This document shows, piece after piece, positions 55,907 through 64,000 of a stretch of 64,000 nt of DNA (positions are counted from its first letter, which is position 1; every line of letters starts with the position of its first letter). Source of the DNA: Paragorgia papillata (taxonomy: Eukaryota > Cnidaria > Anthozoa > Scleralcyonacea > Coralliidae); the NCBI GenBank assembly GCA_035771165.1, contig JAWNZC010000303.1, positions 62,001 to 126,000 of the forward strand. The letters are read 5' to 3'. Under the pieces are notes generated by a model. It saw only the letters and a program-made list of their open reading frames with translations. It was not told where the DNA came from and searched no databases. Made by a program: the position numbers and the translations under genes.

Positions 55907-57075
55907 CTAAATAAAAAAAACATTGTGTTACCATATAAGCTTTCCTCTCTGTTAAGCCACTCATCTAAAAAAAACAGCATGGTTCATAACACCTTACATC
56001 AATGGAAGCAGAATTTATCCTTCATTTCAACATTTCTTATTTCAAACTTCATGTGTGACAATTTTAAATAAGAATATAAACAATTCTCCAATTGCCAGGG
56101 CATGAGATTTTAAATTTTCAGTAGTATCCAGTCCTTGAAAATTAGTATCCCACATAGAGTATCCCAAACAAGGTTAACTTTTATTTAAGACAACAATAGA
56201 CTGGGAAGTTTGTACCGTGTAACAAAGATTTCCATTGCGCAGTTTCAGCATGACAATTGCCAGCATATAAGAAATATATGAATCTGCATTGCGCATTTTA
56301 CAAACTTTCCAGTCACACACACTCACTCTCAACTACACTAGTTTATGCCTAGCTGTACAATAACACATGGATAAGACTGTTAATACTTTAATTTATTTAC
56401 GTCTTGAACATAATTGTAAAGTGTCCATGGCATTGTCAAAATCCATCAAATTCAGGACTATGTACCGTAGTGTGACTGTAATTCAGGACTATGTAGTGCG
56501 ACTGTAATCCAGGACTATGTAGTGTGACTGCAATCAGTTTCTCCAGCAATGGCTCCTTGTTGCTGGTACTACTTCATGTATGCCTATCATTTAATCCTGG
56601 TGCACTAGCAATAATAATTTTTAAGCAATGCTACCTCCCCTTTTTCAGGTCAGTAACCTTTTATATAGACATGTGCTATATTCTTCTGAATTTTTCAGTG
56701 TGACACATGCCAGGAGGTCTGCCTTGGCAGAGTTGTCATGGTGACCTCTTGGCCAGGATTGCTTGCTCATTGCTTAGCTCGATTGCTATGGCTACCTCCA
56801 AATTTAACGAATATCTAGCAGTTGTCAATTAACCCCCTAAAATAAATTCTCTCTAATATACCCCCTCCCTAGTACTCCAATAATCATATAAACTTTCCTC
56901 TCTATTAAGCCACTCCTCTCGAAAAACCAGGATAGTTCATGACACATTACATCAATAAAAGCATGATTTATCCTGCATTTCAACATTCCTTATTTCAAAC
57001 TTCATGTGTGACAATTTTAAATAAGAATATTAACAATTCTCCAATACATTAAATATTAAATGTTAATTTTTTTAC
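55907..57075. other. Right-arm intron with small repeats
   Basis: Includes a pair of 16-bp inverted repeats at 56199-56214 and 56299-56314 (TGGGAAGTTTGTA / TACAAACTTTCCA, one mismatch). Three direct copies of CAGGACTATGTA followed by GTGTGACTG-like words lie at 56454-56535. GTTGTCATGGTGAC near 56731 resembles an RFX X-box. No exon was identified. Confidence 0.45.
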
Positions 57076-57157
57076 CTCTTTCCAATCTTGTTTACTCCCT
57101 CCTTCCCATTCCTATGTATTCCCATTCCTTCAAGCACTAACTGTGCCTATCCAATAA
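57076..57157 (-). pseudogene. Right-arm exon module, TTATTGG type, copy 2
   Basis: Acceptor TTGCTTTTAG, donor AAAGAG|GTAAAA on the minus strand. Frame LVLEGMGIHRNGKEGVNKIG is open. It carries a short internal duplication (GAATGGGAA twice). Confidence 0.55.
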
Positions 57158-57420
57158 CTAAAAGCAAACATAATTGTGTTACCATAAAATCAGTTAACCC
57201 TCACTACAACTCCAATTATCACATAAGCTTTCTTCTGTGTGTTAATCCACCCGTCTCAAAAAACCAGGGTGGTTCATGACATTACATCAATGGAAGCATA
57301 CATGTAATTTATTCTTCATTTCAACATTCTCTAATTTCAAACTTCATGCGTGACAATTTTAAATAACAATATCAACAATTCTCCAATTACATACATTAAA
57401 TATTAAAGGTTGACATTTAC

Positions 57421-57494
57421 CTTCTTCCAATCTTGTTTACTCCCTCCTTTCCCATCCTTATGTATTTCAAGCACTAACTGTGCTTATCCAATAA
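57421..57494 (-). pseudogene. Right-arm exon module, TTATTGG type, copy 1
   Basis: On the minus strand: acceptor TTTATTTTTCAG, 74 bp starting TTATTGGATAAGCACAGTTAG, donor AAGAAG|GTAAAT. The left-arm exon at 18974 begins with the same TTATTGGATAAGCA and ends at the same donor. Frame LVLEIHKDGKGGSKQDWKK is open after the first quarter. Confidence 0.6.
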
Positions 57495-57847
57495 CTGAAA
57501 AATAAACATTGCATCACTATAAAATCAATGAACCCTCTGAAATAAACCCTCCTATTATTGTCAATTTCAACTCACTTTTAATTCTCAACAACTGGGTTGG
57601 ACATTCATTGCCAAGTTTCAAATTACATTCCCAAATTTAGAAATTCATTACAAAGTTTGATTCGTAATCAGCTTCTGAATTTAGAAACATTATTTCAAAC
57701 TTAGCAATGAACTGCCACACCACATTGAAAAGCAAGCTGAACGTAAAAACAACCTGCCCCAGCACAACTCCAATTATCCAATAAACCTTAATTCTCTAAT
57801 CAAGCCACTCTGTCCCACCCATCAATTAATGTACAGTAATATAATAC
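57495..57847. other. Right-arm intron, no gene seen
   Basis: AT-rich. It contains CAAAGTTTGA/TCCCAAATTTAGA words but no array. Confidence 0.4.
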
Positions 57848-57954
57848 CTGGATATTTTTGCACCTTCTCCCAACTCCTACAAGCTGTCCTTTATTGTGAA
57901 TGGGATCTAACATCTTCTGAAATTTTTGGACAACTCAAACAGCAGCAATTCTCT
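57848..57954 (-). pseudogene. Right-arm homologue of exon B
   Basis: On the minus strand, acceptor CAGCTTTTGATCAG and donor ATATCCAG|GTATTA match left-arm exon B at both ends. The frame starts RELLLFELSKNFRRC and then TAG, against RELVLFQLSKS on the left. GGACAGCTTGTAGGAGTT is shared, including the same in-frame TAG. At 107 bp it is 16 bp shorter than the left copies. Confidence 0.62.
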
Positions 57955-58122
57955 CTGATCAAAAGCTGGTGAAAAAATAAACAAAAGTTATAGTACTACA
58001 CACATGCAGTAAATCTTAAAATATTAAAAAAATTTACATGTATAAGCAAGTGAGCCAAACTAATACCAACAACACAAACTTATTTTTCTACACTAGTTCA
58101 TATAATAAATGTATATACATAC

Positions 58123-58361
58123 CTTTTTCCCACTTTCATCAAACTTCCACAAGCTGTTCCTCATTGCTGTAAGCTAGCTCGTATATTACTTTGCTTCAAC
58201 TTTGCTTACACAGCTCAAACACCAGCAGTAGACAGATAAAAACTATAAAACCTACAAACATATCATTATGTTACTTCAGACTTTGCTTACACAGCTCAAA
58301 CACCAGCAGTAGACAGATAAAAACTATAAAACCAACAAACATATCATTATGTTACTTCAGA
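58123..58361 (-). pseudogene. Right-arm homologue of exon A with an 81-bp duplication
   Basis: On the minus strand the piece CTGGTGTTTGAGCTGTGTAAG matches ATGGTGTTTAAGTTGTGTG of exon A (LVFELCKQ against MVFKLCEK). It occurs twice because about 81 bp (near 58200-58361) are tandemly duplicated. The end AACAGCTTGTGGAAGTT resembles exon B, and the donor is AAAAAG|GTATGT at 58122. It looks like an A/B hybrid. Confidence 0.5.
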
Positions 58362-58393
58362 CCTTCCATTTGTAATCTCATTTTATCTAACAG

Positions 58394-58495
58394 GCTCCCT
58401 TGGCTGACCCTTTTCATGACTGCTCCACTACAGAACAATTTCATGAACTTTTTGGTCAGTCAAATGATAGTGAGGAAGACTTTGAGGGATTTTAA
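58394..58495 (+). CDS. Short acidic C-terminal exon on the plus strand
   Basis: After acceptor TTTTATCTAACAG, 33 codons run to TAA: APLADPFHDCSTTEQF, then HELFGQSNDSEEDFEGF. The acidic, aromatic end (SEEDFEGF) looks like a genuine protein tail, possibly a protein-interaction peptide or the last exon of a host or transposon gene. It lies antisense inside the right arm. No upstream plus-strand exon was found. The family is not recognised. Confidence 0.4.
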   Translation, partial: APLADPFHDCSTTEQFHELFGQSNDSEEDFEGF

Positions 58496-58732
58496 TACAC
58501 AAACATTATGGTAAAACTGCTACACTGTAGATGTAAAATATAATAATTATAGTAATAATTTTTATGATATGCAATGTTGGTAAATAGGTTTGATAAATAG
58601 TGCTTGTAAAATTATTCTTGTTTCTATAACAGCAATCTTACTTCACATCTTCTAATGTTAAGAAATTTTAACAATAACACTAGGACAGCAAGACATTAAC
58701 AAGCACAACACTTCACAATGAAATGTACATAC

Positions 58733-58879
58733 TTTTTTCCAAATCTTGTTACACCATTTCAATTCACCAACATCTTTCTCTTTGCTCAAACACTCCACAA
58801 CTTTACCAACAAAGCGTCTTAGCTCTTTCAGTTCGATTCTTTTACATCTTTTTTAAGCACCACTGCTCACAGACAAAAT
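58733..58879 (-). pseudogene. Right-arm exon with the longest open frame (40 codons)
   Basis: On the minus strand, acceptor TTATTTTGCAG and donor AAAAAA|GTATGT bound 147 bp. The last 40 codons are open: KRCKRIELKELRR, then FVGKVVECLSKEKD, then ELKWCNKIWKK. It is charged and probably helical. The first part (FVCEQWCLKKM) is open in another frame, and the switch is at a run of six A, so one base change may have broken it. It matches the left-arm exon at 23250-23364 in CLSK and KWCNKI. If any right-arm exon is functional, it is this one. Confidence 0.5.
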
Positions 58880-59107
58880 CTGCAAAATAAAGAAACATAA
58901 TTTAATGTCACATCTAAACTGAAACCCATCTCAAGATATTTACCTTATAGATACAGTAATTCCACTGGCCAATGAAAACTATAAAAGCAACAAACATTAC
59001 ATTGCTACAAATCCTCCTTCAATCTTGTTTTAATACATTTTTTAAATAACTCTAGTCTACTAAAATATGAATTATTCACAACAAACATTTAGAATACACT
59101 ACTGTAC

Positions 59108-59171
59108 CTCAATATATTCACTGCTATTAACTTGGAATCTTATCTTTCCAGTAGTCACCTGACAAAATCTA
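59108..59171 (-). pseudogene. Right-arm homologue of the exon A end
   Basis: On the minus strand, acceptor TTTTTTGTTTAG and donor ATTGAG|GTACAG bound 64 bp. All 21 whole codons are open (RFCQVTTGKIRFQ, then VNSSEYIE). SSEYIE at the donor corresponds to SSEYLE of left-arm exon A, in the same phase. Confidence 0.55.
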
Positions 59172-59640
59172 CTAAACAAAAAATCCATTTAATGTCACAT
59201 CTTCACAGAGACCCACCTCAAGATATTTACCTTTTAGATAATTCCTGAGGCCAAGTTTTCAGCTATTGTCATACGTGTAGAATACAAACAACCCTTTAAG
59301 AACAGAAACAAAACAAAAATTAAGTTACTTCAAAATGAATTTAAATACTTAATCCAAAATTTTTTACTTTCACTTCAGTATTTCAACATTACATTCAATT
59401 CAACATACCTTTCAAATATTTGACATTGATACACAACCTGCTTTTATGATAAATAATATTTGTCGAATTAGTTAGTCACTTAAATAATTATTTCAAATCA
59501 AATGAAGCCAAGTAACTACTGTTCTAAAAAGATTTTGCCATGGCTAGTTCACTGCTGAATGTTCTTGCCATACTTTTTGCCCTTATAGATTTTAAAACCC
59601 CCATCATACATTAACAATGTTAACACACACACAGTATGTT
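59172..59640. other. Right-arm upstream sequence
   Basis: The minus strand has another AAATATCTTGAG|GTGGGT at about 59215-59230, the same exon A end, without a clear acceptor. The rest is AT-rich with no feature recognised. Confidence 0.4.
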
Positions 59641-62600
59641 GCTTTCAATCATTAATCTTCACTCTTTAAAAAACTTGTCAGGTAAAAAAGATGACACCAA
59701 TATATAATGTTGCTTTCAATCATTAAATTGTTAGCCATCTCTTAAACCCCATCAAATAAAAACACACATAAACATGTTTCTTTTAATTATTGAGTTGTGA
59801 TATTGCTTTTTAAAAACCCTATGACATAAAAAAATTCACACAAGTATATGTTCATGCTTTTAATCATTAAATTGTTATCCTTTGCCCTTCAAAAAACCCC
59901 CGTAACACAGTCATAAAAATATCACACAAATATATATGTTTCATTGAATCATTATAAATTGCTATCCTTGACTATTTTAAAAACCTGTCACACATAAAAA
60001 ATCATTAAAATAAATGTTATCCTTCACTCTAAATATATATGTTTCTTTCAATCACTAAATTCTTATCCTTTGCTCTTTAAAAACCCTGTCACATAAAAAT
60101 ATTGCGCAAATATAACATATGTTTCTTTCCATCATTAAATTATCCTTCCCTCTTTAAAAACGATGTCACATAAAAATATTGCACAAATATATAATGTTTT
60201 TTTCAATCATTAAATTATCCTTCCCTCTTAAAAAACGATGTCACGTAAAAATATTCCACAAATATAGAATATGTTTCTTTCAATCATTAAATTATCCTTC
60301 CCTCTTTAAAAACCATGTCACGTAAAACTATTGCACAAATATATGTTTCTTTCAATCATTAAATTATCCTTCCCTCTTTAAAAACTATGTCACGTAAAAC
60401 TATTGCACAAATATATAATATGTTTCTTTCAATCATTAAATTATCCTTCCCTCTTTAAAAACAATGTCACATAAAAATATTGCACAAATATATAATATGT
60501 TTCTTTCAATCATTAAAATTCTTATCCTTCCCTCTTTAAAAACTATGTCATGTAAAAATATTGCACAAATATATAATGTTTCTTTCAATCATTAAATTAT
60601 CCTTCCCTCTTTAAAAACTATGTCATGTAAAAATATTCCACAAATATATGTTTCTTTCAATCATCTTTCCCTCTTTAAAAACGATGTCACATAAAAATAT
60701 TGCACACATATATAATGTTTCTTTCAATCATTAAATTATCCTTCCCTCTTTAAAAACTATGTCATGTAAAAATATTGCACAAATATATAATATGTTTCTT
60801 TCAATCATTAAATTATCCTTCCCTCTTTAAAAACCATGTCACATAAAAATATTGCACAAATATATAATACGTTTTCTTTCAACCATTAAATTATCCTTCC
60901 CTCTTTAAAAACTATGTCACATAAAAATATTGCACAAATACATAATATATATCTTTCAATCATTAAAATTCTTATCCTTCCCTCTTTAAAAACTATGTCA
61001 TGTAAAAATATTGCACAAATATATGTTTCTTTCAATCATTAAATTATCCTTCCCTCTTTAAAAACCATGTCACGTAAAACTATTGCACAAATATATATGT
61101 TTCTTTCAATCATTAAATTATCCTTCCCTCTTTAAGCGATGTCACGTAAAAATATTGCACAAATACATAATATATATATCTTTCAATCATTAAAATTCTT
61201 ATCCTTCCCTCTTTAAAAACGATGTCACGTAAAAATATTGCACAAATACATAATATATATCTTTCAATCATTAAAATTCTTATCCTTCCCTCTTTAAAAA
61301 CAATGTCACATAAAAATATTGCACAAATATATAATATGTTTCTTTCAATCATTAAATTATCCTTCCCTCTTTAAGCGATGTCACGTAAAAATATTGCACA
61401 AATACATAATATATATCTTTCAATCATTAAAATTCTTATCCTTACCTCTTTAAAAACGATGTCACATACAAATATTGCACAAATATAGAATATGTTTCTT
61501 TCAATCATTAAAATTCTTATCCTTTGCTCTTTAAAAATCCCATCAGATAAAAACACACATAAATATATAATATATTACTGTTGTCACACATCGTACATCT
61601 ACTTTAAAACCCCCCTTACCATGCATAAAAATGTCCTACAAATATATGTTTCTTTCAATCATTAAATTATCCTTCCCTCTTTAAAAACCATGTCACGTAA
61701 AACTATTGCACAAATATATATGTTTCTTTCAATCATTAAATTATCCTTCCCTCTTTAAGCGATGTCACGTAAAAATATTGCACAAATACATAATATATAT
61801 CTTTCAATCATTAAAATTCTTATCCTTCCCTCTTTAAAAACGATGTCACGTAAAAATATATTGCACAAATACATAATATATATCTTTCAATCATTAAAAT
61901 TCTTATCCTTCCCTCTTTAAAAACGATGTCACGTAAAAATATTGCACAAATATATAATATGTTTCTTTCAATCATTAAATTATCCTTCCCTCTTTAAGCG
62001 ATGTCACGTAAAAATATTGCACAAATACATAATATATATCTTTCAATCATTAAAATTCTTATCCTTACCTCTTTAAAAACGATGTCACATACAAATATTG
62101 CACAAATATAGAATATGTTTCTTTCAATCATTAAAATTCTTATCCTTTGCTCTTTAAAAATCCCATCAGATAAAAACACACATAAATATATAATATATTA
62201 CTGTTGTCACACATCGTACATCTACTTTAAAACCCCCCTTACCATGCATAAAAATGTCCTACAAATATATGTTTCTTTCAATCATTAAATTATCCTTCCC
62301 TCTTTAAAAACCATGTCACGTAAAACTATTGCACAAATATATATGTTTCTTTCAATCATTAAATTATCCTTCCCTCTTTAAGCGATGTCACGTAAAAATA
62401 TTGCACAAATACATAATATATATCTTTCAATCATTAAAATTCTTATCCTTCCCTCTTTAAAAACGATGTCACGTAAAAATATTGCACAAATACATAATAT
62501 ATATCTTTCAATCATTAAAATTCTTATCCTTCCCTCTTTAAAAACAATGTCACATAAAAATATTGCACAAATATATAATATGTTTCTTTCAATCATTAAA

Positions 62601-64000
62601 TTATCCTTCCCTCTTTAAGCGATGTCACGTAAAAATATTGCACAAATACATAATATATATCTTTCAATCATTAAAATTCTTATCCTTACCTCTTTAAAAA
62701 CGATGTCACATACAAATATTGCACAAATATAGAATATGTTTCTTTCAATCATTAAAATTCTTATCCTTTGCTCTTTAAAAATCCCATCAGATAAAAACAC
62801 ACATAAATATATAATATATTACTGTTGTCACACATCGTACATCTACTTTAAAACCCCCCTTACCATGCATAAAAATGTCCTACAAATATATGTTTCTTTC
62901 AATCATTAAATTATCCTTCCCTCTTTAAAAACCATGTCACGTAAAACTATTGCACAAATATATATGTTTCTTTCAATCATTAAATTATCCTTCCCTCTTT
63001 AAGCGATGTCACGTAAAAATATTGCACAAATACATAATATATATATCTTTCAATCATTAAAATTCTTATCCTTCCCTCTTTAAAAACGATGTCACGTAAA
63101 AATATTGCACAAATACATAATATATATCTTTCAATCATTAAAATTCTTATCCTTCCCTCTTTAAAAACAATGTCACATAAAAATATTGCACAAATATATA
63201 ATATGTTTCTTTCAATCATTAAATTATCCTTCCCTCTTTAAGCGATGTCACGTAAAAATATTGCACAAATACATAATATATATCTTTCAATCATTAAAAT
63301 TCTTATCCTTACCTCTTTAAAAACGATGTCACATACAAATATTGCACAAATATAAAATATGTTTCTTTCAATCATTAAATTATCCTTCTCTCTTTAAAAA
63401 CGATGTCATGTAAAACTATTGCACAAATATAGAATATGTTTCTTTCAATCATTAAATTATCCTTCCCTCTTTAAAAACTATGCCATGTAAAAATATTGCA
63501 CAAATATATAATATGTTTCTTTCAATCATTAAATCATCCCTCCCTCTTTAAAAACTATGTCACGTAAAAATATTGCACAAGTATATGTTTCTTTCCATCA
63601 TTAAATTATCCTTCCCTCTTTAAAAACTATGTCATGGAAAAATATTGCACAAATATATGTTTCTTTCCATCATTAAATTATCCTTCCTCTTTAAAAACCA
63701 TGTCACATAAAAATATTGCACAAATACATAATATATTTCTTTCAATCATTAAAATTCTTATCCTTCCCTCTATAAAAACCATGTCACATAAAAATATCGC
63801 ACAAATACATAATATATATCTTTCAATCATTAAAATTCTTATCCTTCCCTCTTTAAAAACGATGTCACCTAAAAATATTGCAAATATATAATATGTTTCT
63901 TTCAATCATCCCTCCCTCTTTAAAAACGATGTCACATAAAAATATTGCACAAATATATAATATATTTCTTTCAATCATTAAAATTCTTATCCTTACCTCT
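59640..64000 (+). repeat. 72-80-bp satellite with 622-bp higher-order repeat
   Basis: Units contain TTTCTTTCAATCATTAAATT, then ATCCTTCCCTCTTTAAAAAC, then ATGTCACGTAAAAATATTGC. From 59640 to about 60100 the units are diverged; from there on they are close copies. A block with the unique piece CTGTTGTCACACATCGTAC recurs near 61578, 62201 and 62823, giving a 622-bp higher-order unit. The array runs off the right edge. Frames such as MIERYILCICAIF on the minus strand are repeat artefacts. Confidence 0.95.

Noticed and set aside
56725..56750. RFX X-box-like GTTGTCATGGTGAC
   Set aside because: A single imperfect match with no promoter context; likely chance.

Overview
This is eukaryotic, AT-rich, repeat-dominated DNA. 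Introns with GT/AG junctions, AATAAA signals, tRNA- and 5S-derived SINE-like elements, foldback MITEs and CTGT/CAA microsatellites point to an invertebrate animal. A non-bilaterian marine animal such as a cnidarian, sponge or placozoan is my guess, with low confidence. Very little of the 64 kb looks like intact coding sequence. Most long open frames are by-products of tandem repeats whose period is a multiple of three.

Layout: (1) 1-8.0 kb, part of a plus-strand gene for a P-loop ATPase (Walker A GPVGSGKT). One exon lies inside a 2,666-bp tandem duplication and exists as one intact copy, one frameshifted copy and two decayed copies; the next exon, at 7774-8023, joins the intact copy in phase. 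(2) 8.1-13.6 kb, dispersed elements: a 0.5-kb foldback MITE, tRNA-like SINEs, a cluster of different tRNA-like sequences, a hairpin with 71-bp perfect arms, and the first exon of a minus-strand gene for a probable secreted or membrane protein (11237-11449). (3) 13.8-32.3 kb, the 'left arm': a plus-strand series of reiterated exon-like modules with kept splice signals, mostly broken reading frames and several minisatellites, with promoter-like starts at 13.8 and 17.3 kb. (4) 32.4-51 kb, a satellite core: a 14-bp array that flips orientation, a 150-bp repeat, a 24-bp repeat, and about 13 kb of 45/46/24-bp satellite with higher-order structure, then an A-rich, T-poor degenerate flank. (5) 52-59.3 kb, the 'right arm': minus-strand exon-like modules homologous to those of the left arm and in the same order, so the two arms converge on the satellite core. 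(6) 59.6-64 kb, a 72-80-bp satellite with a 622-bp higher-order repeat, running off the window.

The main result is that the two arms look like paralogous, convergent remnants of one gene family built from a reiterated exon of about 100-130 bp. Short stretches of reading frame (SSEYLE joined to RELxLF; CLSK followed by KWCNKI) are shared between arms although the introns have turned over. No enzyme, pathway or operon can be assigned to the arms. I cannot tell whether they are a spliced noncoding locus, a decaying protein gene, or both.
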